Source of the DNA: Clostridium sporogenes
GTDB taxonomy: Bacteria; Bacillota; Clostridia; Clostridiales; Clostridiaceae
Length of the DNA: 64,000 nt
NCBI RefSeq assembly: GCF_001020205.1
Contig: NZ_CP011663.1
Span: 1,116,001 to 1,180,000, forward strand
Reading direction: 5' to 3'
Made by a program: the position numbers and the translations under genes. The first letter of the stretch is position 1, and each line of letters opens with the position of its first letter. Shown here one piece after another: positions 8,287 through 16,763 of this stretch. The notes under the pieces were generated by a model that was given only the letters and a program-made list of their open reading frames with translations, made no database searches and had not been told where the DNA came from.

Positions 8287-8508
8287 ATGATGACATTAAA
8301 AGATGTTGAGTGTGGTAAAAAAGTAACTGTAGTAAAGCTCCATGGAAAAGGAGTTGTAAAAAGAAGAATTATGGATATGGGAATAACTAAAGGGGTTGAA
8401 ATTTTTGTTCGTAAATTGGCACCTTTAGGAGATCCAATAGAAGTAAATATTAGAAATTACGAATTAACACTTCGTAAAGCGGATGCGGAAATGATAGAAG
8501 TAAAGTAA
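8287..8508 (+). CDS. feoA: FeoA family protein (second copy)
   Basis: 73 aa with the typical FeoA features: L-K-D-V start, GKGVVKRRIMDMGITKGVEI in the middle, then APLGDPIEVNIRNYELTLR. Better conserved than the first copy. It sits 35 bp before feoB, which has the strong ribosome site AGGAGGGG. Role: partner of FeoB in Fe(II) uptake. An ATG at 8290 is an equal alternative start. Confidence 0.9.
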   Translation: MMTLKDVECGKKVTVVKLHGKGVVKRRIMDMGITKGVEIFVRKLAPLGDPIEVNIRNYELTLRKADAEMIEVK

Positions 8509-8543
8509 AAAAATAAAATATATACCTTTTAGGAGGGGATTAA

Positions 8544-10700
8544 ATGGAAAATATAAGAATTGCTCTTGTAGGAAACCCCAATTGTGGTAAAACTACAATG
8601 TTCAATTATTTAACTGGTAGTTCACAGTATGTAGGTAACTGGCCTGGAGTAACTGTAGAAAAAAAAGAAGGTAAATTAAAACAGCACAAAGATGTAAAAG
8701 TAATAGATTTACCTGGAATATATTCACTTTCACCATATACTTTAGAAGAAGTTATAACAAGAAACTATCTTATTGGAGAAAAACCAGAGGTTATTATAAA
8801 TATAGTAGATGGTACAAACCTTGAAAGAAACCTATATTTATCAACTCAAGTAATGGAGCTTGGAATTCCTGTTATAATAGCCCTAAATATGATGGACATT
8901 GTTAGAAAAAATGGAGATATCATAGATAAGGACAAGTTAGGTAAATCTATGGGGTGCACTGTAGTTGAAACATCTGCTTTAAAAGGTGATGGATGTAAAG
9001 AATTAATTAATAAAGCAATAGAATTAGCTAAATCACATAAAGAAAATGTAATTGAACATGCTTTTTCAAATGATGTGGAAAAAGTGTTATCTGATATTGA
9101 GAATGAAATTTATAATCAGGTTTCAAAAGAACATTTACGTTGGTTTGCTATAAAATTATTTGAAAATGATGAAAAAGCAATTGAACAAGGAAATATTTCA
9201 AAATCTTCAAGAGATAAAGTTGGACCAATTGTAGCTAGTTTTGAAGATAAATTAGATGATGATGGGGAAAGTATTATAACTAATGAACGTTATAATTACA
9301 TAAGTAAAATAATTACTAAATGTGTAGTTAAGAAAAACAAATCTAAGCTAACTACTTCTGATAAAATAGATAAAATAGTTACTAATAGAGTTTTAGGACT
9401 ACCTATATTTGCAGCTGTTATGTTCCTTGTTTATTATTTATCTATTTCAACAATAGGTACTGGAGCTACAGACTGGGTAAATGATGTTTTATTTGGTGAT
9501 ATTATACCTCCAGCAGTAGAAGGATTCCTTACATCTATAGGAACTGCTGATTGGTTAGTTTCTTTAATAAATGATGGTATTATTGCTGGTGTAGGAGCTG
9601 TACTTGGATTCTTACCTCAAATGATGGTATTATTTTTATGTCTTGCAATTTTAGAAGATTGTGGTTATATGTCTCGTATAGCTTTTATAATGGATAGAAT
9701 ATTCCGTAAATTTGGTCTTTCAGGTAAGTCATTTATTCCAATGCTTATAGGAACAGGTTGTGGAGTTCCAGGAATCATGGCATCTAGAACAATTGAAAAT
9801 GAATCAGATAGAAAAATGACTATTATTACTACTACATTTATGCCTTGTTCTGCTAAATTGCCAATAATAGCTTTAATTGCAGGGGCATTATTCCCAGGGT
9901 CCGTTTGGATAGCACCTTCAGCATATTTTATTGGAATTGCAGCTATTATATGTTCTGGAATAATTTTAAAGAAAACAAAAGCTTTTGCAGGTGAACCAGC
10001 TCCCTTTGTTATGGAATTACCAAAATATCATGTGCCTGGTTTAAAAGGTGTACTTATTCATATGTGGGATAGAGCAAAATCCTTCGTTAAAAAAGCAGGT
10101 ACTGTAATATTCCTTGCTTGTGGCTTAATATGGTTCTTAAGTTCATTTAACTGGTCATTAGCAATGGTAGAAACTCCGGATTCAATGTTGGCTTCAATTG
10201 GTAAAGTTATAGCTCCTATATTTAATCCATTAGGATGGGGAGATTGGAAAGCAGCAGTAGCTACTATTACAGGATTAATTGCAAAAGAAAATGTAGTTGG
10301 TACATTTGGTATTTTATATGGAGCTGGAGAAGTAGCAGAAGATGGTGTAGAAATCTGGAAAACTTTACATGGATCATTTACACAACTATCTGCATACTCA
10401 TTCTTAATATTTAATTTATTATGTGCTCCATGCTTTGCAGCAATTGGTGCAATTAAACGTGAAATGGGTAATGCTAAATGGACTTGGTTAGCTGTTGGAT
10501 ATCAAACAGGATTAGCTTATGCAACTGCACTAGTGGTTTATCAATTAGGATTACTTTTCACAGGAAAAGGATTTGGAGTAGGAACATTAGTTGCTTTAGT
10601 ATTATTAGCAGGGTTCTTGTATATGCTATTTAGACCATATAAGAATTTCTCTAATTCAACTAATCATAAGAGCAATAAAGTAGAAAATATTAGCGCATAG
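8544..10700 (+). CDS. feoB: Ferrous iron transporter FeoB
   Basis: 718 aa, full length. The N-terminal G domain has G1 GNPNCGKT (10-17), a G2 region GNWPGVTV, G3 DLPG (55-58), G4 NMMD (115-118) and a likely G5 SALKG. A guanine-dissociation-inhibitor-like linker follows (about 165-270). The C-terminal membrane region has about 8-10 segments with two Gate repeats (PFAAVMF..., GTGCGVPG with the conserved cysteine, and LLCAPCFAAIGA). It moves Fe(II) across the cytoplasmic membrane. Translationally grouped with two feoA genes and a Cys-rich partner. Confidence 0.95.
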   Translation: MENIRIALVGNPNCGKTTMFNYLTGSSQYVGNWPGVTVEKKEGKLKQHKDVKVIDLPGIYSLSPYTLEEVITRNYLIGEKPEVIINIVDGTNLERNLYLSTQVMELGIPVIIALNMMDIVRKNGDIIDKDKLGKSMGCTVVETSALKGDGCKELINKAIELAKSHKENVIEHAFSNDVEKVLSDIENEIYNQVSKEHLRWFAIKLFENDEKAIEQGNISKSSRDKVGPIVASFEDKLDDDGESIITNERYNYISKIITKCVVKKNKSKLTTSDKIDKIVTNRVLGLPIFAAVMFLVYYLSISTIGTGATDWVNDVLFGDIIPPAVEGFLTSIGTADWLVSLINDGIIAGVGAVLGFLPQMMVLFLCLAILEDCGYMSRIAFIMDRIFRKFGLSGKSFIPMLIGTGCGVPGIMASRTIENESDRKMTIITTTFMPCSAKLPIIALIAGALFPGSVWIAPSAYFIGIAAIICSGIILKKTKAFAGEPAPFVMELPKYHVPGLKGVLIHMWDRAKSFVKKAGTVIFLACGLIWFLSSFNWSLAMVETPDSMLASIGKVIAPIFNPLGWGDWKAAVATITGLIAKENVVGTFGILYGAGEVAEDGVEIWKTLHGSFTQLSAYSFLIFNLLCAPCFAAIGAIKREMGNAKWTWLAVGYQTGLAYATALVVYQLGLLFTGKGFGVGTLVALVLLAGFLYMLFRPYKNFSNSTNHKSNKVENISA

Positions 10701-10720
10701 CGCATAAGGAGATAATAATT

Positions 10721-10867
10721 ATGGCTACATTTATAATTGGTACATTAGTAATAGGATCCTTTGTTCTTGTTGGACACAAAGTTTATAAAGATAAGAAAAG
10801 TGGAAATTGTTGTAGCGGAAATTGTTGTGACTGTCACAGTTCATGTAAACCTACTAAATCAAAATAA
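10721..10867 (+). CDS. FeoB-associated Cys-rich membrane protein
   Basis: 48 aa, starting MATFIIGTLVIGSFVL: one transmembrane helix, then a basic stretch (KVYKDKKSG) and a tail with seven cysteines (CCSGNCCDCHSSC). This is the small protein family often found directly behind feoB. The ribosome site AAGGAG lies before the ATG. The Cys tail may bind Fe(II) at the cytoplasmic face of FeoB; this is inferred from position and composition. Confidence 0.85.
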   Translation: MATFIIGTLVIGSFVLVGHKVYKDKKSGNCCSGNCCDCHSSCKPTKSK

Positions 10868-10877
10868 AAAGGCATAA

Positions 10878-10935
10878 AAGAATCTATTTTCAAGTGCTTA
10901 GCTTTAGCAAATACTTGAAGATAGATTCTTTTTTA
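10878..10935 (+). terminator. Strong terminator of the feo operon
   Basis: An 18-bp stem (10878-10895 with 10913-10930; AAGAATCTAT...ATAGATTCTT) has one G-U pair and is followed by TTTTTT. Confidence 0.9.
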
Positions 10936-11098
10936 TTGTTCTTAAGTAAAGATAGCGATGGTAAATTTAATGTAATTTTATTCAAATTGATCATAGTTGC
11001 CTAACAGTTATATAAGAGAGCCTAAAAAGAGTAAATGAATATTTTTCAAGGAGAAGGTGAATATATAAATAGGAAAATGTTAACAGAAGGAGTATGCT

Positions 11099-11296
11099 AT
11101 GTCAGGGAAAATTATGGAAGTAATTCTTAGGAGCATTTTTACTTATATTGTTCTATTAATCTTAGGAAGAATAATGGGAAGAAAATTAATATTAAATATA
11201 ATATTTTATCATTTTATTTATAATGTAGAGGAAGTTTTCTATGCTGGTTTAAATTCAACAGGAATTTTATATATTTCAACAAAAACAAAACAATAA
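11099..11296 (+). pseudogene. Remnant of a DUF421 (YetF-like) membrane protein
   Basis: 65 aa. Residues 1-30 look like the DUF421 N-terminus (ILRSIFTYIVLLILGRIMGRK) and the last 15 (STGILYISTKTKQ) look like the usual DUF421 C-terminal tail (G-x-LY-x-D/S). The whole middle of a normal protein of roughly 200 aa or more is missing. I read it as an internally deleted, probably non-functional gene that kept its ribosome site (AGAAGGAG). Family assignment is from memory of the pattern and needs a profile search. Confidence 0.5.
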
Positions 11297-11350
11297 GAAT
11301 CACTAAAGAGAAATAGTGGGATTTCAATTTATAATGATTCTTATATTTTG
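11295..11350 (+). terminator. Hairpin after DUF421 remnant
   Basis: AAGAATCA (11295-11302) pairs with TGATTCTT (11335-11342), followed by ATATTTTG. Lies before the convergent GNAT gene. Confidence 0.5.
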
Positions 11351-11376
11351 ATTAATATATAATTTAAGCTATGTAA

Positions 11377-11814
11377 TCAAATCTGTTTACCCATCAAAAC
11401 CATTTCATTATATGATTGCAAGCCTTTTTTCTTATAAAATCCTTCTGTACGGTCGTCTCTTGATGTAAGTAAGATAATTTCAGTTACTCCCTTATTTTTC
11501 AAACGATTTTGAAATTCTTGAAAAATTTTTGTACCGAAACCTTTACTGCGCACATCATTTCTTACACAAAATTCCTTAATATTGAACATTATACCATTAT
11601 AATACTGTTCTTCACTACCTAAAATCATCCCACAAATTAATTTATCTTCATATGCTACAAGTCCATAGGAAGATTCACAGTTTACCATTTGATATAATCG
11701 TTTTGAGGCGGTTTCAATTGTCCATTCATCATTCCAAGGTGGAGAATTAAATGTAGCAACATACATATCTGCAAGTTCTTCTATATCCGATATTGTTATC
11801 TCCTTAAAATTCAT
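11377..11814 (-). CDS. GNAT family N-acetyltransferase
   Basis: 145 aa. Acetyl-CoA binding motif A is visible as FCVRNDVRSKGFGTKIF (R-x-x-G-x-G), followed by motif B FYKKKGL. The N-terminal DMYVATFNSPPWNDEWT pattern occurs in some aminoglycoside 6'-acetyltransferase-like GNATs, but substrate cannot be assigned. Ribosome site AAGGAGG at the right distance. Transcribed alone. Confidence 0.8.
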   Translation of the reverse strand: MNFKEITISDIEELADMYVATFNSPPWNDEWTIETASKRLYQMVNCESSYGLVAYEDKLICGMILGSEEQYYNGIMFNIKEFCVRNDVRSKGFGTKIFQEFQNRLKNKGVTEIILLTSRDDRTEGFYKKKGLQSYNEMVLMGKQI

Positions 11815-11984
11815 AGCTAGTCCTCCTTTAGGTCTTATTTAAATTATATTGTTTTTTACTTTATCATTATGTTAATTTAACTAATGGTAATTATATCATA
11901 TTCATATAATTGAAGATGATTATTTTAAGAAAAATAATTTGTATTTACAAAATGTTAATATCCATTTATTTGTTTATTTAGAAA

Positions 11985-12145
11985 TTTTTTTATGATTTTG
12001 TGTTATAATTTTATAAGAACTTTATCTTTTCTTTATTTTTGTTTGAGCAGTAATTTTAAAATTAAATAAGAATAAAGACCAGTAACATCAAATCTTAATG
12101 GAGGTACTTGTTAAATTCACATCAAAGATATTTATTTTGAAAATT
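11985..12145. repeat. Dispersed intergenic repeat, copy 1
   Basis: About 160 bp match a segment at 23742-23905 in the same strand and order: shared blocks TATAATTTTAT, TTTATCTTTT, TTTTTGTTT and GTAACATCAAA. A short stem (CTTTAT 12020-12025 with ATAAAG 12072-12077) is kept in both copies through a paired change. The rest of the 509-bp gap (11815-12323) shows nothing else clear. Confidence 0.6.
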
Positions 12146-12323
12146 GTATATAAGGTTTGCTATAGATTTGAAGATTAGATTTTTAAAGGTTGCTAATTAG
12201 TTTAAGTTTACTAATAATGCAATCTTTCTTGCTATATTAGAAAGTTTAACAATTATAAAACAAGTAATAAAAATTTTTAAAACTTTTCTCTAATAAAACT
12301 AATTAGGTCATAGGGGGATATAC

Positions 12324-13118
12324 ATGAGAAATAGAAGACAGAAAAAACTAATCTTAAGAAGAGTTAATTTTATAATAAGCATAGTTATAATTTTATGTAC
12401 TATACAGATATTATCAAATAAATATAACAGAAGTATAGAATCTAAAAGAGCACAAACTATTAAAGAAAAGAAAGATGTTAGTGAAAATAATAAACAACAA
12501 ACTATTAAAAAAAAGGAATCTAATACTAAAAATAATAAACAACAAATTTCAAAACAAAGTTTAGTATTAGTAAATAGAGATAATAAACTAGATGAAAATT
12601 ATCTACCGCATGATCTTATTGTGCCTAATATAAGATTTTTAGGGAATAGAAATTTTCAAATAAGAAGACTAAGGAGAGTGGCTAGTGAAGCTTTAGAAAA
12701 TCTTTTCCAGGAAGCTAAAAATGAGAACATAATATTATTAGGGGTATCAGGATATAGAAGCTATAATTATCAGGTAAACGTTTATAATAATTCGATTTAT
12801 AGAAATGGACAACAACATGCGGATAAGTATGTTGCACACCCAGGAACAAGTGAGCATCAAACAGGTTTAGCTATGGATATAGTTTCAACCGAGTATACTA
12901 ACTTAGATGAAAATTTTGTTAATACTAGAGCATATAAATGGCTTAAAGAAAATTGTTATAAGTATGGATTTATAATTAGATATCCAAAGGAAAAAGAAAA
13001 TATTACTGGTTATAATTTTGAACCTTGGCATATAAGGTATGTAGGGATAGAGGCGGCTACAGAAATTATGAATAAGGGTATTACTTTAGAGGAATATTTA
13101 CAAGCAAGTAATGATTAA
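12324..13118 (+). CDS. VanY-type D-alanyl-D-alanine carboxypeptidase (M15B)
   Basis: 264 aa. A basic N-terminus and one membrane anchor (about residues 12-30) are followed by a Lys/Asn/Gln-rich linker (40-80) with an imperfect repeat (ENNKQQ, KNNKQQ). The peptidase domain (about 95-260) has the zinc ligands H178 (SEHQTGLAMD), D185 and H236, and the catalytic E233 (FEPWHIRYV), plus SGYRS. It trims the terminal D-Ala of peptidoglycan stem peptides outside the membrane. Without vanHAX neighbours it is a wall-maintenance enzyme and not evidence of glycopeptide resistance. Confidence 0.88.
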   Translation: MRNRRQKKLILRRVNFIISIVIILCTIQILSNKYNRSIESKRAQTIKEKKDVSENNKQQTIKKKESNTKNNKQQISKQSLVLVNRDNKLDENYLPHDLIVPNIRFLGNRNFQIRRLRRVASEALENLFQEAKNENIILLGVSGYRSYNYQVNVYNNSIYRNGQQHADKYVAHPGTSEHQTGLAMDIVSTEYTNLDENFVNTRAYKWLKENCYKYGFIIRYPKEKENITGYNFEPWHIRYVGIEAATEIMNKGITLEEYLQASND

Positions 13119-13135
13119 TAAATAAAAAAGGTGAT

Positions 13136-13267
13136 ATTTTAGAAAGAAAATTTAATAGTTTTATTTTTATAGTAATTATTATTAGGATTTTATGTTTTAT
13201 AGAAATTCGGCCAGATAAAAATAGCAATATAGAGTATATAAATAACATTATAAAATCTAAAAAATAG
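13136..13267 (+). other. Possible small membrane ORF or remnant
   Basis: An open frame (43 codons plus stop) directly follows the VanY gene and an AAGGTGAT motif. It encodes a hydrophobic helix (FIFIVIIIRILCF) and a charged tail ending IKSKK. There is no ATG, GTG or TTG start; only an ATT at 13136 could serve. Either an unusual-start small protein or a gene whose start has decayed. The remainder of the 304-bp gap holds nothing recognisable. Confidence 0.2.
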
Positions 13268-13422
13268 ACATGCTGTTTAGTCAAAGAAAGTCAGAATTGG
13301 AGATAAAAAAGAAAGTTTATTAATAAATAGATTAGATCAAACTTATTAATATTATTGCATAACAAAACATATTTCTAGCCATAATAAAAAATAGGCATAA
13401 TAAAATAAAGGAGATAGATGTT

Positions 13423-13650
13423 ATGAAAAACAAACCAGATGATAGAAGAGATAATGTAGATAAAATTCAATATAATATTACTAAGACTATCCAAAATTGT
13501 GAGCTCGCAGATGAAATGATTGCAAAAACAGATGATGAAAAAATGAAAGAAACGCTAATAGAAAAAAATCAAAGAAGAAGAGAAGCACTTGATGGTATGA
13601 GAGAAGAAATTAAAGATGAAGCAAGAGATAAGAAAAATGGATATATGTAA
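13423..13650 (+). CDS. tlp: Small acid-soluble spore protein Tlp
   Basis: 75 aa, hydrophilic and helical. It matches the Tlp pattern: KPDDRRDNVDKIQ at the start, then TIQNCELADEMI, IEKNQRRREALDGMREEIKDEA. In Bacillus and Clostridium Tlp is made in the forespore and packed in the spore core, and is degraded at germination. Ribosome site AAGGAG. Monocistronic, with a clear terminator. It supports a spore-forming host. Confidence 0.9.
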   Translation: MKNKPDDRRDNVDKIQYNITKTIQNCELADEMIAKTDDEKMKETLIEKNQRRREALDGMREEIKDEARDKKNGYM

Positions 13651-13668
13651 TTTTTTATAATAAAAAAT

Positions 13669-13709
13669 TAGTAGCTTTTTTACTTACAGTAGTAGGGCTA
13701 CTATTTTTT
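13669..13709 (+). terminator. Terminator of tlp
   Basis: TAGTAGC (13669-13675) pairs with GCTACTA (13697-13703), followed by six T. Confidence 0.8.
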
Positions 13710-13761
13710 ATTTTCAATTATATTAATAGAAAACAACTATTTTAAATATATTAGGATAAAC

Positions 13762-13794
13762 CTTCATATTATCTTCAAATTAAATTGATATAAT
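13762..13794 (+). promoter_or_regulatory. Direct-repeat promoter, site 1 (response regulator gene)
   Basis: Two 11-bp repeats, CTTCATATTAT (13762) and CTTCAAATTAA (13773), are followed by TATAAT at 13789, 16 bp after the start of the second repeat. The repeats occupy the -35 region, as for OmpR/PhoB-class activators. Upstream of the response regulator at 13873, so autoregulation is likely. Confidence 0.65.
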
Positions 13795-13872
13795 CTCTTT
13801 AAAATAAACAGCAAATTAATAAGTTTAGTATAATTTTAAGATAAGAATTATGTTAGATAAGAGGTGAAATAT

Positions 13873-14559
13873 ATGAGTAGCATTCTAATAATTGAAGATG
13901 AAAAAAGAGTTTCCGAAGTTTTGAAAGCTTATTTAGAAAAAGAAGGATATAAAGTATATTGCACTACAAAAGGTTTAGAAGGTATAGAAATATTTAAATC
14001 AATAGACATAAAATTAATAATCTTAGATTTAATGCTTCCGGATATTAGTGGGGAAGAAGTTTGTAAAATAATACGACAAAGTTCAGATGTGCATATTTTT
14101 ATGCTAACAGCAAAAGGAGCTTTAAATGATAGAATAGAGGGTTTAAATATTGGTGCAGATGAATATTTGATTAAGCCATTTAGCCCTAGAGAACTTACAG
14201 CGAGAGTTAATGCTCTTTTTAGAAGATTAAGTACAGATAATAGTACTTCGAATTTAATTTTTGATGGTGGAAAGTTAAGTATTGATTATGATAAAAGGGT
14301 TGTAAAAGTTAATGGAAAGGAAATTTCAATTACCCCAAATGAGTTTGATATACTGTATGCCCTTGTTTTAAACAAGGGAAAAGTGCTATCAAGAGAACAA
14401 CTCATAGATAAAATATTTGGTATTGATTTTGAAGGGTATGATAGAACTATTGATGTCCATATAAAAAATATTCGTAAAAAGATAGAAGAAGATACTAAGA
14501 ATCCTAAATATATTGTTACCGTTATGAAGGTAGGTTATAAATTTGGTGGTGAGAATTAA
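13873..14559 (+). CDS. OmpR/PhoB family response regulator
   Basis: 228 aa. Receiver domain residues 1-115 with acidic pocket E8/D9, phosphoacceptor D52 (LIILDLMLPD), T in MLTAKG and K in LIKPF. A winged-helix effector domain (about 130-226) ends VGYKFGG. I use ATG 13873 after GAGGTG; a GTG at 13864 lies inside that ribosome site. It is followed with no gap by its sensor kinase. The direct-repeat element in front of it occurs at four other promoters in this window, so this is the best candidate for the common activator. Confidence 0.9.
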   Translation: MSSILIIEDEKRVSEVLKAYLEKEGYKVYCTTKGLEGIEIFKSIDIKLIILDLMLPDISGEEVCKIIRQSSDVHIFMLTAKGALNDRIEGLNIGADEYLIKPFSPRELTARVNALFRRLSTDNSTSNLIFDGGKLSIDYDKRVVKVNGKEISITPNEFDILYALVLNKGKVLSREQLIDKIFGIDFEGYDRTIDVHIKNIRKKIEEDTKNPKYIVTVMKVGYKFGGEN

Positions 14560-15924
14560 GTGCATACAATAAGAAAAAGATTAAGTATTTTATTTGTTAT
14601 TTGCTCAGTAGCAGGGATATTGCTTGTAACATTATTTGTAAATGCAACTATAAATAAAAAGTTTGATGCATATGTGGCAGATGTCCAAGATAAAAGATAT
14701 GAAAGAATAGTATCTTACTTTGAAGAAGTATATAAAACACAAGGAAAGTGGACTAAAAATTCTGGAGTTGAATTAATGCATGAAGCTCATATGGGAAATT
14801 ATTGTTTGACACTTCTAGATATTAACAAAAAACCTATATGGGGTATGAGCCCAAATGATATAAGATTAAATACAATGCCTGTAAAAGATAGAGGTGTTTA
14901 TAATACTAAGACTTTTGAAATCAAATCAGAAGGCAAGGTAGTTGGATATGTGGATATTGGACAGTATTCTTCTTTATTGTTATCTGAAGAAGATATAAGC
15001 TTTAAAACATCTATAAATAAAAGTATTGTTGCTAGTGGATTTTTAACTCTTGTCATTATAATTACCATAAGTCTTTACTTTTCCAAACAATTTTCAATTC
15101 CAATTAAGGAGGTTGCTAATTTGTCTGTAAATTTATCAAAAGGAGATTTTGATGCGAAATCAAGTGCTGAAAGTGATATTGAAGAACTAGAAAATTTAAG
15201 AAAAAGTGTTAATATACTAGCTGAAAAATTAAAGTATCAAGATTCCTTAAGAAGAAGATTAGTTTCTGACATATCCCATGAGATTAGAACTCCATTAAAT
15301 GTACTACAAAATAATCTAGAGGCTATGATAGATGGGGTTTTCCCCGTTACAGCAGAAAGATTAAATTGTCTGAATGAAGAAGTAGTTAGATTTGGTAGAT
15401 TATTAAATAACTTAAATGTATTAAAAGAGTTTGAATCTGAGAGTATTAAGCTTAATTTTGAAAAAATATTTCTAGATGAATTAATTCCAGATATATGCAA
15501 TGATTTTTATGCCATAGCGGAAAATAAGAATATTAAACTGCAATACCATATAAAAGATTATGAGGACTATAGTATAACTGGAGATAGAGATAAATTAAAA
15601 CAAGTATTTATAAATTTACTTTCTAATGCTCTCAAATTTACGGAAGAGGGTGGAAAGGTACTAATTAAGTTATATACAAGTGATAAAAATATTGTTGTAG
15701 AAGTTAAGGATAATGGTGTAGGAATTAAGAAAGAAGATTTACCTTTTATATTTGAGAGACTTTATAGGGGAGACAAGAGCAGGCAACAATTTGAGGGAAA
15801 TGGTATAGGTTTAACTATTGCTAAGAATATATTGCAGCTTCATTATGCAAGTATAGATCTCGAAAGTGAAGAAGGAGAAGGAGCTACCTTTAAAATTTAT
15901 TTTGATAAAAATGTAGATAACTAA
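14560..15924 (+). CDS. Sensor histidine kinase, partner of upstream regulator
   Basis: 454 aa from a GTG that immediately follows the regulator's stop. Membrane helix about 9-28, extracellular sensor about 29-150 (contains MHEAHMGNYC, possible metal ligands), second helix about 152-172, HAMP, HisKA with H240 (DISHEIRTPLN), and HATPase with N box, DNGVGI, and GNGIGL. It phosphorylates the regulator encoded upstream. Signal unknown; the regulon inferred here suggests metal or envelope stress. Confidence 0.9.
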   Translation: MHTIRKRLSILFVICSVAGILLVTLFVNATINKKFDAYVADVQDKRYERIVSYFEEVYKTQGKWTKNSGVELMHEAHMGNYCLTLLDINKKPIWGMSPNDIRLNTMPVKDRGVYNTKTFEIKSEGKVVGYVDIGQYSSLLLSEEDISFKTSINKSIVASGFLTLVIIITISLYFSKQFSIPIKEVANLSVNLSKGDFDAKSSAESDIEELENLRKSVNILAEKLKYQDSLRRRLVSDISHEIRTPLNVLQNNLEAMIDGVFPVTAERLNCLNEEVVRFGRLLNNLNVLKEFESESIKLNFEKIFLDELIPDICNDFYAIAENKNIKLQYHIKDYEDYSITGDRDKLKQVFINLLSNALKFTEEGGKVLIKLYTSDKNIVVEVKDNGVGIKKEDLPFIFERLYRGDKSRQQFEGNGIGLTIAKNILQLHYASIDLESEEGEGATFKIYFDKNVDN

Positions 15925-15959
15925 AATAAGTGTAGATAAGGCTTTTTATAAAAAATAAA

Positions 15960-16052
15960 ATGAGATTAGGAACTTTAATATTTGCTTTAATGATTTTTAT
16001 GTCAGTATTTGTATTTATAATTTATTTTGTACAAGTATATTGTTTAAATTAA
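15960..16052 (+). CDS. Possible 30-aa membrane peptide
   Basis: MRLGTLIFALMIFMSVFVFI and on to VQVYCLN: one hydrophobic helix. No good ribosome site at normal distance. It lies 35 bp behind the sensor kinase gene, where small membrane modulators are sometimes found. Weakly supported; could be chance in AT-rich DNA. Confidence 0.2.
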   Translation: MRLGTLIFALMIFMSVFVFIIYFVQVYCLN

Positions 16053-16102
16053 TATTCTTTAGAAGTATCATGAAGAAATGAGAGTTTTTTAACTGCTTAT
16101 TT

Positions 16103-16135
16103 CTTCATATAATCTTCATAAGATTTAGGTATTAT
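16103..16135 (+). promoter_or_regulatory. Direct-repeat promoter, site 2 (LDCC gene)
   Basis: CTTCATATAAT (16103) and CTTCATAAGAT (16114) are followed by TATTAT at 16130, with the same 16-bp offset as site 1. It faces the LDCC-motif gene at 16326. A CCTCTATT/AATAGAGG hairpin (16244-16268) lies in the leader between them. Confidence 0.65.
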
Positions 16136-16325
16136 ATTCTTGTAGGTAAACAAAATATATAAAGTATAAGAAATAGAAACGTAATAAATTTTTATTTGTT
16201 TACAAGATACCTCTGATAGATTGAAGGATAATTGCAATTAAATCCTCTATTAGTGGACAAAATAGAGGAGTAATAGATATTTTGGAAAATATTATTCAGA
16301 AATAAGTTATGGGAGGAAGTTTAAT

Positions 16326-16460
16326 GTGTTTAAGTTCTTAAAAAAATTTCTACAAAGATTAGAACAGGAAAATGGTAAATCTTTTGGTAATAATAAGCTT
16401 GACTGTTGTGATTTAAATAAGTCAAATAATAATAGAAAAACTGATAATAAGAGTAAGTAG
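16326..16460 (+). CDS. LDCC-motif putative metal-binding small protein
   Basis: 44 aa from a GTG 9 bp after GGGAGG: MFKFLKKFLQRLEQENGKSF, then GNNKLDCCDLNKS and a polar tail. It fits the small LDCC-motif family (amphipathic basic helix, short linker, LDCC, polar tail), thought to bind metal through the paired cysteines. Function not established. The upstream promoter carries the same direct repeats as the metal-related genes at 18-21 kb, which supports a metal-linked role. Confidence 0.7.
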   Translation: MFKFLKKFLQRLEQENGKSFGNNKLDCCDLNKSNNNRKTDNKSK

Positions 16461-16548
16461 AGAAAAAGTGAGAAAAGAATCTTAAGATAGAAGTCATTAC
16501 TTACGCAGCCTGTGCTAGGCCAATTGAAAAAGTTTATTATCTCAGCAA

Positions 16549-16572
16549 TATTCACACTGTGAATAATTTTTT
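16549..16572 (+). terminator. Terminator after LDCC gene
   Basis: TATTCACA (16549-16556) and TGTGAATA (16558-16565) form an 8-bp stem, followed by ATTTTTT. A second hairpin with AAAAATA/TATTTTT arms lies at about 16628-16667, before the P450 promoter. Confidence 0.65.
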
Positions 16573-16763
16573 AGTATGGTGGGGAATGTAAAATATGAAA
16601 TAGGTTTTATTAAGTGTGAAGACTTTGCAAAAATAAAAAATAAGAAGATTGCTATTTTTATTTTTGTTGAGGTACCTATTCTTATGTATAAAAAAGATAC
16701 ATTTTATTAATTCATATAGTATATGTTAATTTTACAATAAGAAAAGAAGGAGAAGATAAGTGT

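Noticed and set aside
12324..13118. Vancomycin resistance gene call for the VanY-type protein
   Set aside because: No vanH, vanA or vanX neighbours; VanY-type peptidases are ordinary wall enzymes in clostridia.
16690..16740. Direct-repeat regulon site before the P450 gene (ATTCATATAGT)
   Set aside because: Only a partial half-site, and the spacing to a -10 box does not fit the other five promoters.
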